In this document: positions 7,518 through 15,500 of the stretch, one piece after another
Numbering within the stretch: position 1 is the first letter of the stretch
How the letters are laid out: the number at the start of each line of letters is the position of its first letter
The notes under the pieces: model-generated
Database searches by the model: none
The model's input: only the letters and a program-made list of their open reading frames with translations
Told to the model about the DNA's origin: nothing
Translations under genes and position numbers: made by a program
Assembly: GCF_014137975.1 (NCBI RefSeq)
Contig: NZ_JACGWZ010000005.1
Span: 372,001-436,000 of the forward strand
DNA from: Halosaccharopolyspora lacisalsi
GTDB lineage: Bacteria > Actinomycetota > Actinomycetes > Mycobacteriales > Pseudonocardiaceae
Reading direction: 5' to 3'
DNA: 64,000 nt

Positions 7518-8057
7518 ATGGCGGATGACTCCACGAGGATCGAACTCAGCCGGCACGAACTCCGGGAGGTCGCCTGCTACGCGGTGGCGTGCGCGCGGCC
7601 CGCATTGGCGGTCTTCGAGCGTGAACGCCCCGACGATCGGCGCCCACGAGCTGCGGTCGACGCTGCGCAGGCGTTCGCGGACGGAGGCGAGCGGACCAAG
7701 GCGCTACGTGACGGCGCATGGTCGGCGCACCGGGCGGCTCAGGAGACCCGCGATGCGGGACAGGCTGCGGCGAGCGACGCCGCGCGCGCTGCCGGTCACG
7801 CGGCCGGTGCGGCGTTCCTCCATCCCCTGGCGAAAGCCACCCAGGTCAAGCACATCCTCGGATCGGCCGCTCATGCCGCACGCGCGCTCGAACTCTCCGC
7901 CGGAGACGTCCCCACCGTCGGAGCCGACCACATCGCGCGGTCGCGGATGCCTGCGCACTCCGTCGTGGTGGACGTCCTGAGGCGCTACCCTGCCGCCCCG
8001 CGTGGCGGTGGGCGGATCGGAGAACTGATCCGCCAGTTGGACGTGTCACTCCGGTGA
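7518..8057 (+). CDS. putative immunity protein (Imm-5-like family)
   Basis: A 179-residue alanine-rich, largely helical protein. It contains LRDGAWSAHRAAQETRDAG, AGHAAGAAFLHPLAKATQVK and HILGSAAHAARALEL, which match a conserved actinobacterial family often annotated as putative immunity protein and in older records, wrongly, as exonuclease SbcC. The ATG follows GGAGG at 8 bp. No polymorphic toxin gene is adjacent, so the immunity role is not supported by context here. It ends before a terminator shared with the convergent PL11 gene. Confidence 0.7.
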   Translation: MADDSTRIELSRHELREVACYAVACARPALAVFERERPDDRRPRAAVDAAQAFADGGERTKALRDGAWSAHRAAQETRDAGQAAASDAARAAGHAAGAAFLHPLAKATQVKHILGSAAHAARALELSAGDVPTVGADHIARSRMPAHSVVVDVLRRYPAAPRGGGRIGELIRQLDVSLR

Positions 8058-8159
8058 TTCCCGGTGCTGAACAGTGCCCCGACCGTGGCGATGCCGACCG
8101 CGTCGGCAACTTGGGTCGCCGTCAGCAGGCCACCGAAGCCGCACCCGCAGTGACGAAGC

Positions 8160-8186
8160 GCCTCCCGGCACGTGCGGCCGGGAGGC
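8160..8186. terminator. bidirectional terminator hairpin
   Basis: GCCTCCCGGC (8160-8169) pairs with GCCGGGAGGC (8177-8186) around a 7-nt loop, 16 bp from the PL11 stop and about 100 bp after the plus-strand gene. Confidence 0.65.
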
Positions 8187-8201
8187 GGCTTACCGGAGAC
8201 G

Positions 8202-10091
8202 TCACATCCCCCAGCCGAGGTAGTACCCGGTGTGCGGGGGTTGGTTGTAGGCGACGTTCTGCCAGGCCACGCCCATGCGGTAGACGTGGTCCTGCATCAG
8301 CGACGGCAGTCGGTGTTCGGTCGGGTGCGGGGTCGAGTAGAGCCGGAGCGAGGTGCTGTCCTCGGTCGGCCACAGGACCTCCTCGCGCCAGTCACCGAGG
8401 ATGTCGGCCTGCAGGCTCGGATTGCCCTTGGTGCCGTTGATCGAGGTGGTGCCCGTGGCGGTCAGCAGGTTCTCCAGCGATTTCGTTCCGGGGTTCCAGT
8501 CGTCGATGCGCCCGGTACCGGTTCCGCTGCTCGCGTCGTAGTCGTGATCGAGCAGCTCGCGACCGAGGTCGCCGTCCCACCAGACGGCGAAGTTCGCCGG
8601 GGGAATGGTGGTGGAGATCTCCTTGCCCTGCGCGGAGCGCAGGTAGCCGGTGGGACTGTTCCACGCCCCACCGGTCGCCCACGCCTCGGCACCGGGGTGG
8701 TCGGGGTCGATGTCGGCGGTCAGGCCACGACCGGTGTCCTTACCGGTGCGTACTCCCCAGAGCGCCTCGCCGCTGTCGGCGTCGCGGAACTCCACGCCCA
8801 AGGCGGAATCGGTGTTCTCGTGCACGCCGAACACTTCCAGCCCGGGGCGCGCGGGGTCGAGGTCGCCGAGGTGCATGGCGTCGCCGTGACCGAGTCCGGT
8901 GGTGTACAGGCCGGTGCCGTCGTCGTCCAGGGCCATGCCACCGTAGACGATCTCGTCCCGTCCGTCGTCGTCCACGTCGGCGACGCTCAGGTTGTGGTTG
9001 CCCTGCCCGGCGTAGTCGCCGTTTCCGGGTGCTTCGCTGTCGAAGGTCCAGCGGTGCCGCAGCTCGCCGCCGCGCCAGTCGAAGGTGCTGACCATCGTCT
9101 TGGCGTAGTAACCACGGCCCATGACGATGCTCGGGTGCTCTCCGTCCAGGTAGGCCACCGCGGCGAGGAAGCGCTTGCCGCGATTGCCGTAGCAGTCGCC
9201 CCAGTCGCAGAGGTCGCCCCGGGCCGGGGCGAAGTCGGTGGTGGCCAGCGCCTTGCCGGTCCTGCCGTCGAAGACCGTGAGGTATTCCGGTCCGGTCAGC
9301 ACGCGCCCCCGGTCGTTGCGGTGGTCGGCGTTCGGGTCGCCGATGACCCGTCCGGTGCCGTCCACGGTCCCGTCGGCGGTCTTGAACACCACCTCGGAAA
9401 GGCCGTCGCCGTCGAAGTCGTAGACGAGGAACTGGGTGTAGTGCGCTCCGGCCCGGACGTTGGGTCCCAGACCGATGCGCCAGAGCCGTGTCCCGTCGAG
9501 CTCGTAGGCGTCGAGGAACACTTCTCCGGTGTAGCCCTCCTGCGAGTTGTCGTGGGAGTTCGTCGGGTCCCACTTGAGGACGATCTCGTACTGGCCGTCC
9601 CCGTCGAGGTCACCGACGCTGGCGTCGTTGGCGCGGTAGGTGTGGTCCACTCCGTCGGGGGTGGTGCCTCCGGCCGGTTTGTCCAGCGGGATGTCCCGGT
9701 GCGGGGCCGACCACGTCCGCGTGGTCACCGTTTTCTCCGTCCGGCTCCCGGCGACGCGGAGCCGGTAGACCGAGTCGGGAGTTCCGCCGCGGTCGAGGAA
9801 GTTGGTGCTGTCCACGATGGGCTGCTCGTTGAGCTTGTGCCCGCCACGGTAGACGTCGAAGCCCACGTCGCGGGGCTCGTCGGCGAACAGGCGCCAGCTG
9901 ACCAGGACTCCGCGCGCGGTGGAAACGGCGGTGAGACCACGGTCCATGGTGCTCGCCGCCTGCCCTGTCCGTCCCGCCGGCGCGGAGGAGTGGGCGGGTG
10001 GTTCTCCGGTACCGGCCTGGGCGGCCCCGGGGACGGTGAGCGCCAGCAGGCCGCCGAGGCCCGCGGCGAGGAGCTTCCGGCTTCTTCGCAT
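8202..10091 (-). CDS. secreted rhamnogalacturonan lyase, PL11 family
   Basis: A 629-residue exported enzyme that cleaves the rhamnogalacturonan-I backbone by beta-elimination. A Sec signal (MRRSRKLLAAGLGGLLALTV, then an AQA cleavage site) precedes an N-terminal beta-domain (GVLVSWRLFADEPRDVGFDVYRGG) and an eight-bladed propeller rich in calcium-binding DxDxDG loops (VGDLDGDGQYEIVLKWDPTN, YDFDGDGLSEVVF, VADVDDDGRDEIVYGG). Further conserved pieces are TGLGHGDAMHLGDL, ADILGDWREEVLW and the C-terminal YRMGVAWQNVAYNQPPHTGY. The length matches YesW/YesX-type lyases. The ATG follows GAAGGGAAG. It lies 49 bp behind the SGNH esterase on the same strand and is probably co-transcribed from the promoter near 11.55 kb. 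Confidence 0.93.
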   Translation of the reverse strand: MRRSRKLLAAGLGGLLALTVPGAAQAGTGEPPAHSSAPAGRTGQAASTMDRGLTAVSTARGVLVSWRLFADEPRDVGFDVYRGGHKLNEQPIVDSTNFLDRGGTPDSVYRLRVAGSRTEKTVTTRTWSAPHRDIPLDKPAGGTTPDGVDHTYRANDASVGDLDGDGQYEIVLKWDPTNSHDNSQEGYTGEVFLDAYELDGTRLWRIGLGPNVRAGAHYTQFLVYDFDGDGLSEVVFKTADGTVDGTGRVIGDPNADHRNDRGRVLTGPEYLTVFDGRTGKALATTDFAPARGDLCDWGDCYGNRGKRFLAAVAYLDGEHPSIVMGRGYYAKTMVSTFDWRGGELRHRWTFDSEAPGNGDYAGQGNHNLSVADVDDDGRDEIVYGGMALDDDGTGLYTTGLGHGDAMHLGDLDPARPGLEVFGVHENTDSALGVEFRDADSGEALWGVRTGKDTGRGLTADIDPDHPGAEAWATGGAWNSPTGYLRSAQGKEISTTIPPANFAVWWDGDLGRELLDHDYDASSGTGTGRIDDWNPGTKSLENLLTATGTTSINGTKGNPSLQADILGDWREEVLWPTEDSTSLRLYSTPHPTEHRLPSLMQDHVYRMGVAWQNVAYNQPPHTGYYLGWGM

Positions 10092-10140
10092 GATCTTCCC
10101 TTCGGATCTCGTGGACGGTTGCCGAGGCGTGGCCGGTGGT

Positions 10141-11424
10141 TCAGTTCCGGAAAGCACGCCCCGGAGAACGGTCGAGAGCGGACAGGTCGACGGTCCCGGC
10201 CATGCCGGCGAGACCGGCGTCGTTGGGATGCACGTGATCGCCCGTGTCGAACCGGGGTGCGAGTCGGGTCGGGTGTTCGGGATCGCGTAGCGCGGCGTCG
10301 AAGTCCACGACAGCGTCGAAGGCACCGGAGTGGCGGATCCAGGAGTTGACCGCCTGCCGACGCTCCTCGCCTTCGGCGGTGTGTCGCGGGGCGCCCTCGA
10401 AGGGCGTGATCGTGCCGCCCACGACTCGGACCCCCGCCTGGTGAGCGCGGGTGATGAACTGCTCGTAGACGTCGATGAGTCGTTCCGGATCCACGGTGCC
10501 GTAGCTGTTGTGGATGTCGTTGATCCCCTCGAGCAGGACCACGGTGCGCACTCCGGTCTGGCCGAGGACGTCCCGCGCGAACCGTGTCAGGGCGGCCTCG
10601 CCACCGAGACCGGCGTCCGTCAGCAGCCGGTTCGCGCTGAGTCCGGCGTTGAGCACTCCGAGCTCGTGGGCATCGGGGCGTCGCACCAGGCGGTCGGCGA
10701 CCACGTCCGGGTAGCGGTGGTCGGCGCCGAGTTCGGACTCGACGCCGTCGGTGATCGAGTCGCCGAAGAAGACCACCGAACCATCGGCCTCGGAGTGCAC
10801 GTCGACGCCGTCGAGGAAGTAGCGCGAGGTTCCGATCGCCGAGTAGGCGCCTCCGGGATCGCCGGTCGCCCTGCCGGGGGCGGCGAAGGAGCGGGCCAGT
10901 CCCTCGTAGTGCACCGACGCTCTTCCGGTGGCCTTCGGCAGGTGGATGCTGATCACCAGGTCGCCGTCGTCGGGCACCGCCACGTCGACCGGATCGGAGA
11001 CCCACTCGGCGCCCACGGGAATGGTCGTCGCGGGTTCCCCGTTGAAGGTGACCTCGGCCAGCTTCTCGGGATCGACCTTCGGAGTTCCGGTTTTCCCGGT
11101 GCGCACGGCCACCGTCGCCGCTCCCACGGTGAGGGGTTCGGTGCCGTGGACGTTGGTCAGACGTAGTCGGAGGCGGTCTCCGCCCACCGACAGGTGCACG
11201 ACCTGCCGCAGCGTTCGGTTCCGGAAATCCCGCACGGCGGGACGGTCCGCGGCGGGTGGGGTGACGGCCGCGGCCCAGGAGCCCACCCAGTCCTTTCCGG
11301 CGTGGGGCGGATGCCCGGCGGCCGACGCGGACGGCAGCACCAGGAGGACGGGCACCGTCAGCACGATCAGCCAGTGCAGCACACCGGCACGAAACGTCGT
11401 CGTGCCCTGCGTGTTCGTGTTCAA
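10141..11424 (-). CDS. secreted SGNH/GDSL-type esterase
   Basis: A 427-residue exported hydrolase. The signal peptide begins around MNTNTQGTTTFRAGVLHWL with cleavage after SASA. An N-terminal beta-domain (KDWVGSWAAAVTPP ... LRLRLTNVHG) precedes the SGNH domain with block I VVFFGDSITDG (Ser nucleophile), block II LNAGLSANR (Gly), block III LEGINDI (Asn) and block V GDHVHPND (Asp/His). Members of this secreted family remove acyl groups from plant polysaccharides; deacetylation of pectin is inferred from the PL11 partner. The TTG at 11424 is chosen because GGAGG lies 5 bp upstream; an ATG at 11481 lacks an RBS. Confidence 0.85.
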   Translation of the reverse strand: MNTNTQGTTTFRAGVLHWLIVLTVPVLLVLPSASAAGHPPHAGKDWVGSWAAAVTPPAADRPAVRDFRNRTLRQVVHLSVGGDRLRLRLTNVHGTEPLTVGAATVAVRTGKTGTPKVDPEKLAEVTFNGEPATTIPVGAEWVSDPVDVAVPDDGDLVISIHLPKATGRASVHYEGLARSFAAPGRATGDPGGAYSAIGTSRYFLDGVDVHSEADGSVVFFGDSITDGVESELGADHRYPDVVADRLVRRPDAHELGVLNAGLSANRLLTDAGLGGEAALTRFARDVLGQTGVRTVVLLEGINDIHNSYGTVDPERLIDVYEQFITRAHQAGVRVVGGTITPFEGAPRHTAEGEERRQAVNSWIRHSGAFDAVVDFDAALRDPEHPTRLAPRFDTGDHVHPNDAGLAGMAGTVDLSALDRSPGRAFRN

Positions 11425-11515
11425 GCGGGCCTCCTCGGTCGATATCGGATTCGACGTGCCGGACCGGCTATGTGTGGCCATCGAGGGAGGTCGGGAATCA
11501 ACATATTGCCGATGA

Positions 11516-11559
11516 TTGAATCGATTTTATAAGCTAGATTCTCGGTGGTGACTTGTCAA
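11516..11559 (-). promoter_or_regulatory. promoter with overlapping LacI-type operator for the esterase-PL11 operon
   Basis: On the minus strand TTGACA (11559-11554), a 17-bp spacer and TAGCTT (11536-11531) form a sigma-A-type promoter. Immediately downstream, TTGAATCGATTTTATAA (11516-11532 on the plus strand) resembles the operator at 6099 and overlaps the expected transcription start, so repressor binding would block initiation. Confidence 0.6.
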
Positions 11560-11673
11560 GGCCTGATGTCGCCGTTTTCGGGGAAGCATCCAATCGCTGC
11601 TGTTCGATGGCGCTAGGGCGTCCTGCTTTCGAGGGGTTTCTCGTTCCTTGCTCCGTTTGGAGGTATGCGGTTA

Positions 11674-11711
11674 TTGACACTCATCCTGTAGGAGTGTTGA
11701 ATCGTTTTATA
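11674..11711 (+). promoter_or_regulatory. promoter with overlapping LacI-type operator for the exo-lyase gene
   Basis: TTGACA at 11674-11679, a 17-bp spacer and TTGAAT at 11697-11702 form a promoter. The sequence TTGAATCGTTTTATA (11697-11711) differs by one base from the operator core at 7278-7291 read on the other strand, and it covers the -10 region. The plus-strand leader to the ATG at 11814 is about 105 bp. Confidence 0.65.
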
Positions 11712-11813
11712 CCGTTGCAGGCGCGGTTTACCGTTTATTCGGCGCTGCCGCGCGTGCGCACCGGCGGTTTTTCCTCGAACGGCCGGTGCCGAATCGACGA
11801 TCGGAGATTGCCG

Positions 11814-14543
11814 ATGTCCTATCCGTTCAGTCGCCGTGGCTTCCTGGGAGGCGCCGGAGCCGCCGTCGCGGCCACCACCCTGGGCGGCCAGACCGCCGCT
11901 GCCGCCCCCCGCGACTCGTCGGGAGACGGTGTTCGCCTGCGGTGGCTCGACGGAGCACCACGAGCGTCGACCGGCACCAGCTGGGGCGTGCCGTGGCCGA
12001 AGGGGAGACTGCGCGCGGACACCACCTTCGCGCTGTCCGGTGACGACGGCTCGCCCGTGCCGGTTCAGTCCTGGCCACTGGCCTACTGGCCGGACGGCAC
12101 GCTCAAGTGGAGCGGGCACGCCGTCGGATCCGCCGCCCGCGCCGAGAACTTCCGGCTCACCCCAGGAACATCGGCCGCTCCCGAGCGGCCGGTGACCGTC
12201 TCCCGACAGGACGGTGCGATCCGGCTCGCCAACGGCACGGTCGACCTCCGGCTGGAGAGCGGGGGACCGACGGCCATCCGGTCGATCAGCCGTGGTGGTC
12301 GGGTCACGAGCGAGGACGGTCGGCTGGTGCTGCTGATGCAGGACCAGCCGGACGGTGAGGACGCCACCCCGAGTCGTGGCGACTGGACCGGGGTCGTGGA
12401 GCAGGCGGAGATCGAGCAGAACGGACCCGTGCGCGCGGTGGTCAAGCTCTCCGGCCGCTACCGCCGGGACCACGGCAGCAAGCACGGCAACGGGGGACGC
12501 GCGATCCTGCCCTGGACGATGCGCGTGTACCTCGCCGCCGGTGACGAGTCGATGAGGCTGGTACACAGCTTCACCTGGGACGCGGACGTGAACAGCGAGT
12601 TCGTGCGCGGCATGGGGTTGCGGTTGTCGGTGCCGATGGAGGACGAGGCGCACGACCGCCACATTCGCTTCGGTACAGCGTCGGGAGGTGTCTGGAGCGA
12701 GCCGGTGCGCGTGCTCACCGGTCTGCGGCGGGATGCGGGAGCCGCCGTGCGGCAGGGCCAGTTCGCGGGTACCGCCACTCCCGCGCCCGCCGAGTGGCCG
12801 CAGGAGGTGCGCGAGGGCTATCAGAAGCTGGCGAAGTGGAACGACTTCACGCTGTTCCAGGAGTCGACCGAGCACTTCGCGGTCTGGAAGCGGACGTCGT
12901 CGGCGGCCGGCTGGCTCAAGCACGCCGGGCGTGGACGACGTGCTTCCGGCTTCGGCTACGTCGGCGGTGTCGGTGGTGGTCTCGGCGTCGGTATGCGCGA
13001 CTTCTGGCAGCGCTTTCCGCGCTCGCTGGACGTGCGTGGTGCCGCGGGTGACAGGGCCTCCGTGACCCTCTGGTCGTACACCCCGCACGCGAACGCGATG
13101 GATCTGCGGCACTACGACACCGCCGCCCACGGTCTCGACCTCGCCTACGAGGACGTCCAGGAAGGATTCAGCACGCCCGAGGGCATCTCGCGCTCCACCG
13201 AGATGGAGTTGTGGGCCATGGACGCCACCCCGTCGCGGGACCGCGTGGTCGCCCTGTCCGAGACCCTGACGGCGCGGCCCCAGCTGGTCGCCCCGCCCGA
13301 GTGGTATCACGGCGCGGGAGTCTTCGGACGATGGAGTCTGCTCGACCGCAGCACCCCGGCCCGGGCCGCGCTGGAGGACTCCGTCGATCGCGACGTCGCC
13401 TTCTACGCGGGGCAGGTCGACCAGCGCGAGTGGTACGGGTTCTGGAACTACGGCGACGTCATGCACACCTACGACGCCACCCGCCACGAGTGGCGCTACG
13501 ACGTCGGCGGCTACGCCTGGGACAACGGCGAGCTCGGCAGCGATGCCATGCTCTGGTACGCGTTCCTGCGCTCCGGGGACCCCACGGCCTTCCGGCTGGG
13601 ACGAGCGATGACCCAGCACATCAGCGAGGTCGACACGTACCACTCGGGGCGATTCGCGGGGCTGGGAACGCGCCACAACGTCTCGCACTGGGGCGACGGG
13701 GCGAAAGAGGCGCGAGTGGGCGAGTCGTTCACCAAGCGCTTCTGCTACTACCTCACCGCCGACGAGCTGCTCGGCGACCTGATCCGCTCCTCGCTGCGGG
13801 TCGACGAGACGCTGCTGACCGTCGAGCCGTTGCGCAACGTGCTGCCACCGCAGCACGAGGCGCCGACCCGGCTGCGCATCGGCCCCGACTGGTACGCGCT
13901 GGTGAGCAACTGGATGACCGAGTGGGAACGGACCGGCGACACCCGCTGGCGCGACCGGATCACGACCGGCATGACCGACATCGCCGGTTTCCCCGCGGGA
14001 CTGTTCACCGGAGAGGCGGGAGGCGCCGTCGGGTTCGACCCGGAAACCGCTCGTCTGGTCAACCTCGACAAGGGGGACTACCAGGGTGGCTACAATCTCT
14101 CCATGGCCTTCTGCGGTGAGCAGATCCTGTGGGAGGCGCTGGATCTCGTGGATGTTCCCGCCTTCCGCCGCTCCTACGTGGACTTCGCGCGCTACGTGCA
14201 GGCCCCGCCCGCGGAGAAGAAGGACCGGTACGGGTTCGACTTCGATCCCGCGGTGTTCGGCACGATCTACTCGCGCGTGACGGCGTGGGCCGGGCAACAG
14301 CTGAACGATCCGGCCATCCGCCGGCGCGGCTGGGACGAGTTCACTTCCGATCCCAACGGTCGCCCCTGGCCCGAGCCGGTGCGTGTCGAGGGCGACGCGG
14401 TCGCCTCTCCCGTGGACGAGATCTCGACCGAACACTCGAACAACCAGTCCGGCGACTTCGCCACCTGCGCGACCAACGACGCAGCACAACGCACCCTCGC
14501 CATCGTCTCGTTGCTGGCCGTGGCTCCCGACGAGGCTCCCTGA
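11814..14543 (+). CDS. Tat-exported exo-rhamnogalacturonan lyase-like protein (PcRGLX/YetA family, PL26-related)
   Basis: A 909-residue protein. The twin-arginine signal SRRGFLGGAGAAVAA starts at residue 6. The N-terminal domain has GTSWGVPWPKG and VQSWPLAYWPDGTLKWSGHA, the middle domain has TLWSYTPHANAMDLRHYD, and the C-terminal domain is a long helical region (DVGGYAWDNGELGSDAMLWY, TRHNVSHWGDGAKEARVGES). This three-domain plan is that of the PcRGLX/YetA-like family, whose characterised member releases unsaturated galacturonosyl-rhamnose from the chain end of rhamnogalacturonan-I. A complement to the endo-acting PL11 enzyme is therefore expected. The ATG at 11814 starts the signal peptide; the frame is open further upstream through promoter DNA. 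Confidence 0.88.
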   Translation: MSYPFSRRGFLGGAGAAVAATTLGGQTAAAAPRDSSGDGVRLRWLDGAPRASTGTSWGVPWPKGRLRADTTFALSGDDGSPVPVQSWPLAYWPDGTLKWSGHAVGSAARAENFRLTPGTSAAPERPVTVSRQDGAIRLANGTVDLRLESGGPTAIRSISRGGRVTSEDGRLVLLMQDQPDGEDATPSRGDWTGVVEQAEIEQNGPVRAVVKLSGRYRRDHGSKHGNGGRAILPWTMRVYLAAGDESMRLVHSFTWDADVNSEFVRGMGLRLSVPMEDEAHDRHIRFGTASGGVWSEPVRVLTGLRRDAGAAVRQGQFAGTATPAPAEWPQEVREGYQKLAKWNDFTLFQESTEHFAVWKRTSSAAGWLKHAGRGRRASGFGYVGGVGGGLGVGMRDFWQRFPRSLDVRGAAGDRASVTLWSYTPHANAMDLRHYDTAAHGLDLAYEDVQEGFSTPEGISRSTEMELWAMDATPSRDRVVALSETLTARPQLVAPPEWYHGAGVFGRWSLLDRSTPARAALEDSVDRDVAFYAGQVDQREWYGFWNYGDVMHTYDATRHEWRYDVGGYAWDNGELGSDAMLWYAFLRSGDPTAFRLGRAMTQHISEVDTYHSGRFAGLGTRHNVSHWGDGAKEARVGESFTKRFCYYLTADELLGDLIRSSLRVDETLLTVEPLRNVLPPQHEAPTRLRIGPDWYALVSNWMTEWERTGDTRWRDRITTGMTDIAGFPAGLFTGEAGGAVGFDPETARLVNLDKGDYQGGYNLSMAFCGEQILWEALDLVDVPAFRRSYVDFARYVQAPPAEKKDRYGFDFDPAVFGTIYSRVTAWAGQQLNDPAIRRRGWDEFTSDPNGRPWPEPVRVEGDAVASPVDEISTEHSNNQSGDFATCATNDAAQRTLAIVSLLAVAPDEAP

Positions 14544-14558
14544 GACCGTCCCTTCGGG

Positions 14559-14657
14559 GGTGAACGCCTCGTTGTGGCGGTCACACCGCCACAACGAGGC
14601 GTTCACCACGGCGCGGGGGCCGCCTTCAGCCGAACGACCCGACAAGAGAACATCGGT
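14559..14657. repeat. palindromic repeat copy A between convergent genes
   Basis: A perfect 22-bp inverted repeat at 14559-14580 and 14586-14607, starting GGTGAACGCC and ending GGCGTTCACC, with a 5-nt loop TCACA. It is followed about 30 bp later by CCCGACAAGAGAACATCGGT (14638-14657), which is shared with copy D. It lies between the ends of the exo-lyase (14543) and the sugar isomerase (14661) genes and could act as a bidirectional terminator. Confidence 0.85.
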
Positions 14658-14660
14658 CGG

Positions 14661-15500
14661 TCAGGCCCACACGCGGTTCAGGTAGCGCTCGACGGTGGTC
14701 GGGACGACGACGCCGGGGTCCGCGTTCCACACGTCCTCGTTGAAGATCTCCACCTCGATGTCGCCGTCGTAGCCCGCGTGCTCCACGGCGGCGCGCAGGG
14801 GCGGGAAGTCGATGTGACCGTCCCCCATCATCCCGCGGCCGAGCAGCACGTCGGCGGGAAGCGGGGTCAACCAGTCGCAGACCTGGAAGGAGGCGATGCG
14901 ATCGGCGGCCCGGTCGATCTGGGTGAAAAGCTCCGGATCCCACCACACGTGGAAGGCGTCCACCACGACACCGACCTGCTCGCTCGGGAAGGCCCCGGCG
15001 ATGTCCAGGGCCTGACCGAGCGTGGACACGACAGCCCGATCAGCGCAGTACATCGGGTGCAACGGTTCCAGGGCCAACCGCACGCCACGCTCGCCCGCGT
15101 ACGGGGCCAGTTCCGCGAGCGCCTCGCCGACCCGGTGTCTTGCCTCGGGCAGATCGCGGGATCCGGCGGGCAGTCCGCCGACCACGAGCACCAGGCACGG
15201 TGCGCCCAGCTCGGCGGCTTCGTCCAGCGCCCGCCGATTGTCGTCCAGTACCGCCCGCGATTCCTCGCCCCGCGCCCCGGTGAAGAAACCGCCCCGGCAC
15301 AGCGACGACACCCGCAGCCCCGCGTCGCGGACCAGTTTCGCGCTCCTCGTCACACCGGTCTCGTGGACCGGTTCGCGCCACAGCCCGATGGCGGGGATGT
15401 CGTTGTCGGAGCACTCCCGGACGGCTTGCGGCACGGAGCATCGGTCGATGGTCTTCTGATTCAGCGACAGCCGGTTCAGTCGCTGGTCCCGTGTGGTCAT
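14661..15500 (-). CDS. sugar-phosphate isomerase/epimerase-like TIM-barrel protein
   Basis: A 279-residue protein of the xylose-isomerase-like TIM-barrel superfamily. It contains IPAIGLWREPVHE, LVLVVGGLP, VRLALEPLHPMY, VGVVVDAFHVWWDP, ASFQVCDWLTPL and a C-terminal GDGHIDFPPLR ... VEVEIFNED. The Glu, Asp and His metal ligands of the fold appear present. Family members isomerise or epimerise free sugars, hydroxypyruvate or inosose; the substrate here is unknown. The ATG at 15500 overlaps the stop of the upstream DUF993 gene (ATGA), so the two are translationally coupled and controlled from the LacI-type operators near 16.7 kb. Confidence 0.8.
   Translation of the reverse strand: MTTRDQRLNRLSLNQKTIDRCSVPQAVRECSDNDIPAIGLWREPVHETGVTRSAKLVRDAGLRVSSLCRGGFFTGARGEESRAVLDDNRRALDEAAELGAPCLVLVVGGLPAGSRDLPEARHRVGEALAELAPYAGERGVRLALEPLHPMYCADRAVVSTLGQALDIAGAFPSEQVGVVVDAFHVWWDPELFTQIDRAADRIASFQVCDWLTPLPADVLLGRGMMGDGHIDFPPLRAAVEHAGYDGDIEVEIFNEDVWNADPGVVVPTTVERYLNRVWA

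Noticed and set aside
8172-10349. A 725-codon plus-strand open frame
   Set aside because: Antisense shadow of the PL11 lyase; composition is the complement of its DxDxDG-rich coding sequence.
11613-14645. A 1010-codon open frame on the minus strand
   Set aside because: Antisense shadow of the exo-rhamnogalacturonan lyase gene, with no recognisable domain.
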